DNA of 64,000 bases, taken from assembly GCA_002914805.1 (NCBI GenBank), contig JXTB01000065.1, positions 709,440-773,439 of the forward strand. The letters run 5' to 3'. Made by a program: the position numbers and the translations under genes. Positions 48,375 to 60,467 of this stretch are shown here, one piece after another. The notes under the pieces were generated by a model. It worked only from the letters and a program-made list of their open reading frames with translations, was not told the origin of the DNA and searched no databases. Positions within the stretch are counted from its first letter, which is position 1. The number at the start of each line of letters is the position of its first letter. Source of the stretch: Parasponia andersonii (taxonomy: Eukaryota > Streptophyta > Magnoliopsida > Rosales > Cannabaceae).

Positions 48375-48550
48375 ATGACCAAGTTGGCTGTTTGGAACTT
48401 ATCTCCAAGACTCCAAGCTGAGGCCGTTAATAACCATTTTTTGGGTCTAATATAAAGAGCTAATTCTTCGTATTAGGGGGATAACTTGGTCAATACAATT
48501 TTGATCTTTTTTATTTTCATTTATTTTTTATCCGTGCCGCACTACTTCCT

Positions 48551-48554
<4 letters not shown>

Positions 48555-48589
<35 letters not shown>
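48555..48589. repeat. (TA)n microsatellite
   Basis: AT dinucleotide run of about 35 bases. Further TA tracts occur at about 48711-48741 and 49793-49830. Confidence 0.93.
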
Positions 48590-48590
<1 letters not shown>

Positions 48591-48707
48591 ATATCTTTCT
48601 TACTTTATTATCAAATTGCCTTTTCCTCTCCTTGACTCTGACTACCTCAACATCTTTCTTCCTTTCTTAATCATCATATCTTCGACAAAGTTCAAAGCCA
48701 CACACAC

Positions 48708-48739
<32 letters not shown>

Positions 48740-48748
<9 letters not shown>

Positions 48749-48996
48749 AATTAGGTATTTTTTTAATCATTTTTATTTTTCTTTTCACCACTAGATCATA
48801 TTATCTAATGTCTACAATAATTTCAGTAGTTAGAATATAATAATAATAATAAATGTACATTATTTATTATTATTTCTCTTTCTATCTTTTACTATAAAAA
48901 GACGTACATGATGAATTTAATTGAGTAAATCGATACTTATCAATAGGTAAAAAAAACTACTGGAATAATGCCCATATATACTTATATCAATATATA
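48740..48996 (+). mobile_element. MITE-like element, copy 2 of the family at 25280
   Basis: Contains a ttaggtattttttta-type left part, ttattatctaatg, tttctctttctatc, and the right end ataggtaaaaaaaact followed by aataatgcccatatata. The order is the same as in 49800-50075 and, in reverse, 25280-25510. Confidence 0.5.
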
Positions 48997-49022
48997 CCCA
49001 TATATACTTATATCAATATATA
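48971..49022. repeat. 26-bp tandem duplication
   Basis: Two units starting cccatatatacttatatcaa at 48971 and 48997, at the right edge of the MITE-like element. Confidence 0.88.
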
Positions 49023-49790
49023 CGTATTTATATATTTACATCCTAAGCATCCATATTAATTTTCTTAGATGCTATGTCATTGTTATTATTAGTTTGAAGG
49101 TTTTAGGATACTGCCCTACTCCTGGAACCATTTTTTCATGTTCTATTATCTATGATCCATATGATACATTGTTGATCTCTATGTTAAATATTTATCATTT
49201 TTATTCATGTTTATTTCTGACATCATGAAAAGTCTTACCTTATGTGTAAAAAAAAGTCTAACAATCTAATAGCCTAGTCCTGTATTGGTACCTTTATTTT
49301 CAGTACTTTTGTTTTTCTTTTATCTTTGACAAAATAGTTAGAATCACATGTGTCGAAGGGCTAACATTCTAATTATTTATTTTTAATACTATCTATTTAT
49401 ATTTTTGATTAAATGACTAAAATCATTTGTGTCAAAAATTAACCATCTTTTTATTTGTTTCTAACCAAATAATTGATATCACCGGTATTAAAAATATTGG
49501 CTATCTAATATATGATGATGATCATTGAAATTACTTTCATCTGTTTACTTGTAAATTGTGCTCTCAAAGACACCTATAATTTTTTGATATGTGCAATTGG
49601 ATTCCCACTTCATTTTCTGTATTTCTACTTCTATCTTGATTATACTTAATTAGGTTTTTTTATGCTTAATTAATTTCTCTCTAGTTCAATCATAAGGAGC
49701 ACCTTGGAACAACTACAAGTAACAATAATAACTTTACTATGTTCTTTTGTTTTACAATTTATTTTGCCTTTTCTTTTATAAGTAATATTC

Positions 49791-49799
<9 letters not shown>

Positions 49800-49826
<27 letters not shown>

Positions 49827-50075
49827 ATGTTCCCAATCCAATATGTATTTTTTTTTTGCCTATCAATACATATTTCTGTTTTTAGCCATTAAATCATTAT
49901 CTAATTATTATTATAATTTGGACAGTTGAAAAAAAAACAAAAATATATTATTTAATACTTTTTTCTCTCCACTTTTTATCGTAAAAAGATGTGCGTAATC
50001 AATTTTAATTAGAAAAAATAATACCTATAGATAGGCAAAAAAAAATACTTACTAAATTGATGCCTATATATATAT
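49800..50075 (+). mobile_element. MITE-like element, copy 3 of the family at 25280
   Basis: Contains gtattttttttttgcctat on the left and its complement-like ataggcaaaaaaaaatac with gatgcctatatata on the right. The core ttatttaatacttttttctc is shared with the other copies. The inverted ends suggest a foldback element of about 250-270 bp. Confidence 0.55.
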
Positions 50076-50399
50076 TTACACTTTTCTAGATGATTATTTA
50101 ATTTTCTTAAAAGATAAATAATATAGTTGCTTATATTTTACTCTTTGTACTATATATGAATTACTTTCTTTTCTACACATAATAAAAAGTGTGTTTATTC
50201 AAAACAAAAAACAAATTTTTATTATGCTATTGATTTTATTTTACTTTTTTAGCTAAAAGAAACTCATAATAATTATTTTCTTTATTTAACAGTCACCATA
50301 GGAGTAGTATACATCAAAATCTTGAAGAAGCAAAAAAAAAAAAAATAGAGAAGATAAAAGTTGGATTTGATACTAATTTACATTAAAATATTAGGAGGA

Positions 50400-50570
50400 T
50401 GGGAAAAGAAATATTTTAAAAAAATGTTAACTAATAGGCATTTTTGTCCTTAAAAAAATTGTAAAGGTGGGTAAGAAGAAATTTCAAAAATTTAAAATTT
50501 TTTGAGGGTTTATTTAGAAAAGGGGTGAGAGAGAGAAAAAATAGGCATAGCAATACAGCCGCGCATAAAT
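50400..50570 (-). mobile_element. End of the GGTGGCT-type inverted-repeat family
   Basis: In reverse it reads GCGGCTGTATTGCTATGCC, then a ctctctcaccccttttct motif and aaaaatgcctatta. This parallels 31544-31690 and the ends of 59688-60467. No partner end was found nearby. Confidence 0.45.
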
Positions 50571-50830
50571 TAATTAGAAATTAATTAAGATCTATATTTA
50601 CTATTTTTAGTTAGACTATTTTAGGATTATTATTAGGTTTCTTTTATCTCATTTTGAATTGTTAGAGTTTTAAAATATTTAAATAATTAGAAGTTTTTTC
50701 ATGATTTATTTGAGTTTTGTTTACCGGAGTCAGAGTTCTTGGACTGAGGGGAATTGAATAAGATAAAACTTAATTACAATCCTAAAAATCCTAAATAATA
50801 ATACTAATATATATAGATCCTAATTAAATT
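50570..50830. mobile_element. Short inverted-repeat (MITE-like) element
   Basis: The left part aattaattaagatctatat and the right part, in reverse (aatttaattaggatctatat), are near-complementary. Inside them ttaggattattattag on the left pairs with the aatcctaaataataata region on the right. The segment is about 260 bp and non-coding; borders are approximate. Confidence 0.5.
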
Positions 50831-51180
50831 CTATGCATCAAATATGAATATTAAAAAAGAAAGGAATGAAAAGAAAACAAAAAGAAATACCAATCTTCTC
50901 TCATGCTTGGAACGAGAAACGATAGAGAATATTTTATTTATACTTGTACGTTTATGTTTATGATATAGTGTTATAGGTAATTGTGTAAATATCAATGACG
51001 ACTAAAGTCCACTACTTATGTGAATATTCTTCTCATAAAATTTCTCAAAAATTTGGGGATTAAAAATTGGCTTAAACTAGGGATAAGAAGTCTATCGTTT
51101 AATTCTTTTCCTCCTAATATTCTCCGTACCAAATTATCGTCGTATTTCGAATCCGTCCTTTAATTCCTTAAAAAAAAAAA

Positions 51181-51339
51181 AGTAAAAATTAGGACACCAA
51201 AATTTGTACAAACAATTAAACTAGTGTGGTCTTATTTTCACTAGCATGGTCATGTTTTAATATAAAAAATGGTTGAAATAGATATCACATTAACTAGTAT
51301 AAATTTTTATGCAAGATTTTGATTTCCCTGTTAGTTACT
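51181..51339. mobile_element. MITE, copy 2 of the family at 30994
   Basis: Left end AGTAAAAATTAGGACACCAA and right end in reverse AGTAACTAACAGGGAAATCA, both leading into aaaattt..gca segments, parallel the 30994-31159 element. Length 159 bp. It is flanked on both sides by A runs, which would hide an A-rich target duplication. Confidence 0.75.
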
Positions 51340-53544
51340 AAAAAAAAAATCCATCTGTTCAACCTTTCACCTGTTCCTTCTTTCCACTCTCTCATATCAA
51401 ACACACTCATTTGGGAAACGTTACATCCAAAAACTCTAAAAAAATGTGCTAAAAATATAAGAAGAGTTGTTTTGATCACATTACGAAGTGGTATTTTCAA
51501 AACACGCGTTCATGTGCTATTTACAAAAACCATAAAGAACCTACAAATAGAAAGTTGTATTTGTGGGGAAGAAAGCGAAAAAAAAAAAAGAAAAAAAGAA
51601 GGAAAAAGCAAGCTAATTGATTATGATGTACCCTCTCACATGTCTCATGGCCATGGGTCGCACTTGAGCATTGGTCTCATGCAATAAAACATGTTAGAAG
51701 TGTCATTTATTGATTTATATCATTTTCACAGTGTGATCTAGAAAGGACATCCTATGTACATAAGAAATATATATATAAATATATATATTTATAATATGTA
51801 AAAATCTAACCTAATTTATTATAGAAATAAACCCACATTGAAAGAGCTAGGTAACCAACCCAACACGGATATTACATATGGCATACGTAAAGAGTCTAAA
51901 ATCAGACTAATTTCTTAAATTCACAAGTCAAAGGGTTAGTGTTAAATGGTGTTTATTTATTTATTTATCTTTTATTTTTTTTTTTGCTCTTTCTAGTCCT
52001 CATCTTTAGAAAAAGTGATCTATAGAATATGTTTCGCTTCATATGTATACATATTAGAAAAAGGGAAAGGCCATTTTTATCATGACCCAATTTATTTTAC
52101 ATCATCATCAACTTAATTAATAACTGTCTTTTATTTTCAATAAATTTTGAACATTGGCTTCTTTTAACTTGCGTAGCTTTTCAAGCTAGTTGAAGATTAA
52201 GCTTGATACTGTCAGCCTCCTAAATTAATTGTGTGTCTAATTGGTAGAACTAAAACCATTCAATTACCTTAAAACATTCAAAAACATAATAAGAATTTCA
52301 AACTCATAAAAATTAAATAAACAACCTTGGGAGTTTACTTTTTTTTTTTCCCACTTAATGTATTTTGGGAAATCATAATTCAAACCTTAGAATTTAGTTT
52401 TTCTTTCAAATTTTAGTACGATCGAAAATACAAATAAATACATAAAACTCAACCAAACTATGAAACTTAAAAACTGACCAAACAAGATCAAACATTTAGC
52501 TAATTGGCCAACTAAACATGATACAAATTATCATAGTTATCTCATAAAATTTTCCAGAAATTAAAAAGAGTAAATTTTAATTTCATTCACTCGTTTTTAC
52601 CAAATGTGTTCACTGGCCGTGAGGAAATTTGAAATAAAACTAAATTCGAAATTCTTGATTGTAATTTTCCAAAATTTGAGATATCTTTAGTAATAAGGTA
52701 AAACCTAAAGGTGGTTAATGTAATTTTCTTTTCTAAATTTTACGAAAACCACTTTTTTTTCTCTGTCGAGACTAGGAGAATAATTTTAAGATAATTAGGA
52801 TCATTAGGGGTGGGTTGGTTTTTAATAATTTTAAAAGTGACTTAAGGATGAATAATGCTCAGAATATAGCTATTAAAACTTTTAAAATAAATTATACTAA
52901 TAATGGAATACTATTTAGTTTCTCACCTCTTCCTTGTTTTTTTTTTTTTTTTTTCATGAAAATCTCCTCCAGACAAAATGACAAAATGCCGTCAAAGGAA
53001 AATAAAGCCAATTCTATCCACATGGAGTGCACGGTGCAGTCCAACTGGAAAATTAGTTATAAATCCTGTATGTATGTATTTAAAATCTTAATTAAAATAT
53101 ATGTAAAAACACAAAAATATCTGTACAAATTTGGAAAACTTTTGCCAGCCGTATCTATTTGAACGGTTGTGATCAAACTTCGAGATTTAGCAATGAACAT
53201 GCTTCTAAATAAATACGCTTATGTTTAGTGAATTTTTAGAAAAGTGGAGCATAAACACAAAAGTAATAAAATTTGTGAGTTATGATAATTTTCTGAGAGA
53301 AGAAAATAACAAGGTCATTAACAAATTATATATTGACTTCAACATTTGTTTTTGGACTGCATCCGTTGAAAAGCAAAATAATTCATCTATCTGATAAATT
53401 TAAATCAAAGAAAAAAAATTTAGATTTAAGATATGATAAATTGTCTTAAAATCTATATACAATGTGATATCACAAACTTGATCTATATCTAGACTAATTA
53501 GAAAACCGAAAAAATCTCTCATTCTCGAGTGAGGTAAGAGAGAA
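51340..53544. other. AT-rich intergenic DNA
   Basis: No gene. The 122-codon frame at 51319-51687 and the 115-codon frame at 52815-53162 are Lys/Phe-rich and contain poly-Lys or poly-Phe runs from homopolymers. They match nothing that I recognise. Confidence 0.5.
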
Positions 53545-54206
53545 GGTTAGTAATTTGTGGTATGATATGACAATACAACTGAAAACTCGCACGAAGTTAG
53601 CAAGTTTAGATTTACCTTAAACGGGTTCGAATCAAAATCGGGTTGAACTACCGAATCCGTTTATTAAACAGGTCGGGTTCAGATTGACCTACCAATCCAA
53701 AATTTATCCATAATAACTTTTTTAATAAACAAGCTAATTTCGGATCAACTCGTTTATGACACATATAATACTTATTTAGAAATTATAATATATATATATA
53801 TTTGTTTTATTATGTTTGGACTTTTTTTTTTGGTATTTTCAAGACTTTGTTATACATATATATTGAGAGTTTATATAGTTTATATTTGTTTTTGATAAAT
53901 ATTTATGTCTTAAAATCATATAACATAAATTAATTTATATTAAATGTGGTTAAAAAATATATTTTAGCAAATTCAGATTAAACGGGTTAACGGATCATGA
54001 TAGGTTAACTTGAACTGAATATGACCCATTTGAATAAACAAGTTATATGGGTTGTAATTGTATCATGCTAACTCATATATAAATAAATCAGTTTCAGGTT
54101 CTGACAAGATTATTAAATAAGTCAAATTTAGGTTTAGATATGTATTATTATATATATACATTGACACAATACGAAGATGATCTGCTAACATGAATTGCCA
54201 CTTGAG
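53545..54206. mobile_element. hAT-like non-autonomous element, family member 2
   Basis: The interior parallels 57973-58566 over most of its length. Shared phrases include aaacgggttcgaatcaaa versus aaatggattcaaatcaaa, ttattaaacRg, gttcagattga and ttgttatac/gcaaatRtat. The left end GGTTAGTAATTTGTGG and the right end in reverse (TGGCAATTCATGTTAG) are diverged versions of the TTGGCAATTTGTG inverted repeat. The target duplication is uncertain. Confidence 0.7.
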
Positions 54207-54466
54207 AGATCATAGAGGAGGAGAAGGAGGAGGAAAAGATGGAATTGAGAGGCCATAGATGGAGATGCTCTCTCTCTCTAGCCTCTGTGAGAGTAGCAAT
54301 GGAGCTTTTTCTTAGAGAAAAAAGCACGTATAGAGAGAGAAAAAGACATTTAGTGAATATTTTTGGAGATGCGATTTATGTTTAATGTGTCCCACTTGTT
54401 AATTCATTGTGTAATGTTGCAAGGTTATAATTTTTTTCGGGTTAAAATCAAGGCAAAACCCACCAG

Positions 54467-56450
54467 GGCCACCACCTTTAGTATTTTATCTAAAAAAACT
54501 CACACCTTTTCATTTATATGAAATTAAATCTTCAATTTGTGTTTTCCTATCAAACAAGATCAAGCTCACACATTTAGTTAAAATTGGAATTTTAGTTTGT
54601 TTAAAAAGATAATTTTACCTTTATACTCATATAACATATATTAAAACTAATAAATACTGAAACTAGAGATGTTAACCATGCCGTGTTGGGCCTACCCGAG
54701 CATATTTAGCTGCAGCATTTTCGTGCCTTGTGCCATGCCGAGCCCGTTACATGTTTGTGTCTGCCCTTGCCCAATTTCGTATTATTAACATGCTATTATT
54801 ATGTTTGTCTATTTTCATATCCAATTATTCCCGTTTTTAATATTATGCTATTATCATGCCAAATTGTGTCTGTTTTCGGTACTAGACTATTTTCTATACC
54901 AAATCATTCTCGTTTACAATATCTACTATTTTCATGTCTAATCATGCTGTTTCCAATATTACACTAGTTTCGTATAAATTACACCCATTTTAGTTATTAT
55001 GTTATTTTCATATTTAATCGTGCTTGTTTTTTATTATCTTATTCTTATATCTAATTTTGCCTATTTTTATTTCATACATGATTTCAAATATAATTATTTC
55101 CACTTTTAAACTCTTATTATTCTTGTTCCATAATCGTGCTCATTATTGATTTTTTTTTTTCAAAATTTAGTTGTTTTAATACTATTAGATATGTTTTTTT
55201 AAGTAATTATGAATTCTTAATTGTTAATTATTATGTAATAGAAATAAATTATTTGAAAATTGATATAATTTTTATATAAAAAATAAATTAAAATTAAAAA
55301 TATTAAAGTGTACGTGAAAAATGATAATTAATTTAAATTTTAATAATAAAGTATATTCCAACTAAATTAACGCATACTCAAATTATATCAAAATATATAA
55401 TTCAAAAATTATGATTGACACATAACTAAAGTGTATTTTTCTTTCTTAACATTTGAAGGATTTACAATTGGACGTGATTTTTGCCTTAGATTTTTAATAT
55501 CTTTAAACTTTTTGGCTTAAACTTATTAAATTTTGGAACTTTTTTGGTTTAAAAAATTAAAAATTGATGTAATATTTATAGTATATATTATTTTTACATA
55601 GAAAATAATTTAATAATTTAATTTTTTTTTCTATTTTTTACATTTATATTATTAAAATTATGCTCAAAAAATTAAAATATTTTGCAAAGTAATAATTTTT
55701 CTTAATTGTGCCTGTCGTGTCAAGTGTCATACTTGTGTCGTGTTAGTCTGAGCATATTTATTTATTGTACTGTATCGGCGTCCGATACAGATATTAATCA
55801 TGTCGTGTCATACCGGGCATGGTTACTAATCGTGTCGTACCTATGCCAACTCATTTTGACATCGTTATTTGAAACTAATTACTTTTATCTTTCTTTTTTG
55901 TAAAAAAAATATTTTAATTAAAAATAATAATTATTAAAAAAAAAAGAGTTTCCAACTATTTAAAACAATTTTCAAAAAAGAATGACAAAAGTTTTAGAAA
56001 AATTATTGTTTTTTTCTTCTTTTTTTTTTCAAGAGTTTAAATTATTCAAAACAATTAATTTTGTTTTTAAAAAAGAGGGAATGACAAAAATTAGAAAAAT
56101 TATCATTTTTTCCTTTCTTTTCTTAACATTTTAAGTGAAAATAATAACTATTTAAACTAAAATGAGTTTAAACTTTTTAAAATGATTAAATATTAAAAAA
56201 GAAAAAAGAATGACAAAAGTTTTAAATTTTAATAGTATTATTTTCACCTAAAACATTTTTTTAAAAAAGATAGACACTAATAACTGGTTTTAATATTTAT
56301 AATTGTTTATATATGTGTTATGAGTTTAAAGGTTAAAATTATCTTTTTCAACAAAATAAAAGAATGAGTCCAGTTGTTATTGATCAGAAAATTTAAATTG
56401 AATGTTTAGTTTGAAATAAATGAAAAGATGTGAGTTTTTTTATATTATCC
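54467..56450. mobile_element. Long-inverted-repeat element, copy 2, split by a hAT element
   Basis: The left arm (about 54467-54663) has ccaccacctttagtatttta, an acaaacaagatcaagc-like block and agataattttacct. The right arm (about 56290-56450) carries the complement (ttatgagtttaaagg and aattatctttttcaaca). Between them lies the 54664-55867 element. Excising it leaves a copy of about 780 bp, collinear with 62696-63501, including three aagaatgacaaaa blocks. No coding sequence. Confidence 0.75.
54664..55867. mobile_element. Nested hAT-like element (1204 bp)
   Basis: The left end TAGAGATGTTAA and the right end in reverse, TAACGATGTCAA, form a diverged inverted repeat. The flanks ACTGAAAC (54656-54663) and TTTGAAAC (55868-55875) match in six of eight bases. 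Its position exactly interrupts a repeat whose uninterrupted version is seen at 62696-63501. The ends carry catgccgtg and gtgtcgtac words. The first 12 bases equal those of the 8327 element. Confidence 0.8.
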
Positions 56451-57972
56451 TTTTTTTTCCTAAACTATGTTTGTTAAATTGTATTTTCTAGTGCAAACGA
56501 ATGTTAATTGAATAAGCCGAAAACATTTTCATTGAGTTTAAAATTGTCTTTACTGTTAGACTAGAGAGAGATATAAATTGTGTTTTGATAAATCATACGA
56601 GAAAGTCAACCCACCTGGAACTCACCCCTTACAACCCACCAAAACATTGGATGGCTCTTGGAAGAGAATTTGAAACTTTTCTCATTTCTAATCTGTTGAC
56701 CAAGCTTGCCTTCCGGACACCTCTACTAAATAACATTCGGTGGAGGCTAGAGATTAATCCTCTTGAATCTTGGAGCATATTTGGTTTTCAGTTATTCTAT
56801 CACAATAATTTGGTTAAAGTAACTTTTTTTTTTTACAAAAAGAAAAAGATTTCGGAGAAGGAATTTAAACTCAAAACCTTTTATGTTGGCTTTTCCAAAA
56901 AAAAAAAAAAAAAAAAAACCCTTTTATGTTGGGAAGACTTACCACCAGCCAATCAAGAATCAAGCAATATTATGAAATTGGGTTTGAACGGGATAAAGAA
57001 ATTGAGTGAGTGATGAGAATTTGGTGTAAGGAGATTGAGGATATAAATCCTATATTAGGATGGTTAGATAATACGGTTTAGTACAACATTAGATAAGGTT
57101 TTATAGTGTTACTTACTATTTTAGTCCCTAAAACTTTTGTGAATGTCTCATTTGGTCCCTATATTTTGAATTTTGTTATTTTGGTCCTTACACTCATAAA
57201 TTATATCAATTAGCCCCTACAGATTTGTTCCTTAAATAATCTGTAAAACTTAAGAACACATCAGTAGTTTCATACAAGAATTGATATTCGTAATGGTTCC
57301 TAAACATAATTTGAGAAAAGTTTTGTTAGTCGTTTTCTATTAACATAGGAAAATTTTTAAAATTTAATGACAAAATAAAGGTGGCGACTTGAACGAGACT
57401 TTCTTAAAAGTTTAAGGGCCAACAAGGTAATTAATTAATTCTAAGAGTTATCTACATCAATAAAAACTACTATTTTGATGTCTAAATAAAAATATTATTT
57501 TGTATTGTTTTTCCGGATAACTTTGTATTAGTTTCCAATATTTACATCTAATACTATGATTTTATTTATTTATGTAATTTTGCAAAATCTTCCCCTTCAC
57601 ATTAGGGTATGTAATTAAAAGCACTCGTAAAGCTGAAAGTATTCCTGCTAAGATGTGTTTAACTGTCCCATGCTTTTTTTTTTCCAAGTCAATAAAAAAT
57701 AACTATATTGTTTGGTTTAGAAAAAGTATTTAAAGGAGTTTGGACACATTTTAATGAAGGTAATTTTGACAATTTAAAGTGATTTTGCTCTATATTGATT
57801 TGTTTATTATTATTTTTTTTTGGAAGGAGCCCGACTCTTGATGAATGGATTTTGTAGAAGTATTCAAATTTAAATTATGGGGTAATAATTATAATTAGTA
57901 TATTACAGAGTTAATCATTGGAAAATTACAAAATCCATAGAAGTTTTATATCATTTTTATAAAATATAAAAT
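56451..57972. other. AT-rich DNA with repeat-like phrases
   Basis: The 142-codon frame at 56585-57013 is unrecognised and contains poly-Lys from A runs; I do not call it a gene. At 57115-57240 the phrases ttttagtccctaaaactttt, tttggtccctatatttt and ttttggtccttac occur in series, a wording common in plant repeat DNA. Confidence 0.45.
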
Positions 57973-58566
57973 GATTGGCAATTTGTGAAGCGACAGGATA
58001 TACGACTTGAAACTTGTATATAATTAATAATTTTATATTTGTCTTAAATGGATTCAAATCAAATTTGAGTTAAATCTGTGAACCCATTTATTAAACGGAT
58101 CAAGTTCAGATTGATTCACCAACCCAAAACTGACCCATTATGACCAATGTATTAAATGAGTCAATTCTAATACTTATTATGTGTGTCTGAATATTTTTTT
58201 TTTTTTTTGAGAATTTGTTATGCAAATGTATTTGAGATTTTATGTGTTTTCATTTATTTTTGGAAAATATTTCTGTTTTAAGGTCATAAAACATGTATGG
58301 ATTTATGTTAAATATATTTTTTAAAAATATATTTTAGTTAATTTAAATTAAATGAGTAATAGGTCGTATCGAGCTAATTTGATCCGAACGTGATCCTATT
58401 TGAATAAAAAATTTATATAGATTATGTCGGGTCAACTTATTCACAAATTGATCAATTATAAATTAGAATTTCTGACACAATTATTAAACTGATCAAACTC
58501 GAGTTAAAATTTGTGTTATTATAAATATATATTACTACATGATTCATCGACATAAATTTCACCTAT
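57973..58566. mobile_element. hAT-like non-autonomous element, family member 3
   Basis: Left end GATTGGCAATTTGTG and right end in reverse ATAGGTGAAATTTATGTCG. Candidate 8-bp duplications are TATAAAAT (57965-57972) and TATATAAT (58567-58574). The interior is collinear with 53545-54206 and shares words with 46003-46752. No transposase. Confidence 0.75.
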
Positions 58567-59687
58567 TATATAATATTATGTTTATGTAGCCGTTATGGTT
58601 ATTGTTAGCCAACCACACGTTCACAAGTCAATTTTGGTACCATTGTACAAACTATGTGACCTACACAATTTTTATATGATATTTATATTTGATACTAATC
58701 CTTCTTTTTGTTTTTTGAAAATTATACGAATCATTCTTTTATGACAACCTTATTTATTTTTGGCTAATAATAAATATTTTATAATTAGACAATAAGGTAA
58801 ATATAGCATCAGTTTAGCTTAGTTGAAGTAAAAAATTTGCTTTTCCTTTTGATTAAAAAGTTGCTATTCCAATTTTATTATTTTTTTTTTTTCGGACGAG
58901 GGACAAATGTAAATGCATTAACATCTGGCGAGAAATACAAACCCTTTTCGTTTGGTGAGAACAAATTCCGAAAAAATGGAGGAGTAGAAGTTGTAATTAA
59001 ATCAGCTGATGATGACAACGATGATTGATGTTTCACCCGTCAGACATGTATTGGGTGGTCGGTCATACACTCATACTACCGTACAAACTCACTCCACTAA
59101 AATTATTGCTCATCAACTTACCATGATGTTAAAAAAAAAAAGTCACCTTGAGCTTTAGTACGAATAATTATTCAAAAACTTTATCTGTGTAATTGGTTAT
59201 ATCTTAAGCATTTAATTTGGAAATACACTATAGAAAAAAGTTGGAAATACCGAAAATTTATCTACTTTGATTTAAAAAAAAAACATTTTCTCATATACAA
59301 AGAAAAAGGGAGTTTTTTTCAAGCTTAACTATTTTTTTTTTCGCTTAAAAAAAATCAGGAAAAATGATAGTTAGGAGCAACCAAAGCCCACCTATATTTC
59401 TTCTTACTAACAATTCTAGCTGAGTTTCACCAAATCAACAAATGGAGAATCATGAATGAATAATAAATGCCAAGGTTTCACGTGTAAAACGGTGGGGTTT
59501 TTCTTTTTTCTTCTTCTTTTTTTTTTTTTTTTTTCCAATTTTAACGTTGAGGTATGCAAAATGAAGGTAGATTAAAAATCACATTGAAAATGATTAATTA
59601 TGACACTAATGAAATTATGGGTTTATATTTTATATATATTTTTTTGTGTAAGCACTTATTTATAATTTGGTATAACCTAATAAATTA
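58567..59687. other. AT-rich intergenic DNA
   Basis: No gene or element is recognised. A 63-codon frame at 58837 has no features. Homopolymer A and T runs are frequent. Confidence 0.5.
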
Positions 59688-59935
59688 TTGAGTGGCTTTA
59701 TTGCGATTTCATTTATTTCTCTTCGCACCTCTTTTTTAAATATATCTCTCTTTAAAATTTAAAGTTAAACAATTTCTTAACACACACCTTCTAAATTTAC
59801 TTATAATTTAGTCTTAATAAAATTGAAATGAAATTTATTTTCTCATCTACTAGTTTTAAATTAAGACCTCTCATCCATTTTTGTCTTCTTCTTCAACTAT
59901 TATATTTTTTTTTGGGGGGGAGGGGGAATAAAACT

Positions 59936-60022
59936 CAATCTAGATATAAGAATGTTTTACACTTTTTTTTTTAAAAGAACAATTTAGATATAAGAATGTT
60001 TTACTCTTTTTATTTAAAAGAA
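59936..60022. repeat. 43/44-bp tandem duplication
   Basis: Two units starting caatYtagatataagaatgt at 59936 and 59980, inside the 59688 element. Confidence 0.85.
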
Positions 60023-60110
60023 CAGACAAAATTTTGTCGTATTTTTTTATCCTCTTCTTATCTCTTTCCCTTTTAAACATACGGTTCTTAAATTATATTT
60101 TAGGGTTCTT

Positions 60111-60215
60111 GAGCTATTTTTTATAAAACTTAAATTAGATCTGCATAGAGAGCTTAGACTTATTTTTATAAGATTTTGAGCTATTTTTTACAAACCTTAA
60201 ATTAGATCATTAGAG
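60111..60215. repeat. 67-bp imperfect direct repeat
   Basis: Units starting gagctattttttayaaa at 60111 and 60178, each followed by cttaaattagatc. Confidence 0.8.
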
Positions 60216-60467
60216 AGATACCCAATTTATCAAAGTCCTTGAAATTTAGAATTTCCAATATGTTCATCCAAGACTGTTAAAACCAAATATAAAAAAGAAT
60301 ACTTGATTTTATCTATTGTATTTAAGGGGTATGCTAAGAAATAAAATTCTAATTATTAATATTACTTAAGGCTATTTATGTCATTTCATATAAAACTAAT
60401 TTTAACATTAATTAATTATTAAATAAGGGTAGAAAGAGAAGAAAAGGTGAGAACAGAGGCACCCTCG

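Larger units (their letters stand above)
48375..51180. other. AT-rich DNA with MITE-like repeats, no gene
   Basis: It contains several (TA)n tracts, the two MITE-like copies at 48740 and 49800, an end of the GGTGGCT family (50400-50570) and a short inverted-repeat element (50570-50830). No protein motif is seen. Confidence 0.55.
59688..60467. mobile_element. Inverted-repeat element of about 780 bp (GGTGGCT-type family)
   Basis: The left end GAGTGGCTTTATTGCGATTTC and the right end in reverse GGGTGCCTCTGTTCTCACC are diverged counterparts. The right half in reverse parallels 31544-31690, including a gacataaata motif and the taccc.t..aa segment. It may be a non-autonomous MULE-like element. Superfamily and target duplication are not determined. 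Confidence 0.55.

Noticed and set aside
56585..57013. 142-codon frame as a host gene
   Set aside because: It contains two poly-Lys or poly-Phe runs from A/T homopolymers and has no recognisable motif or splice structure. Unsupported.
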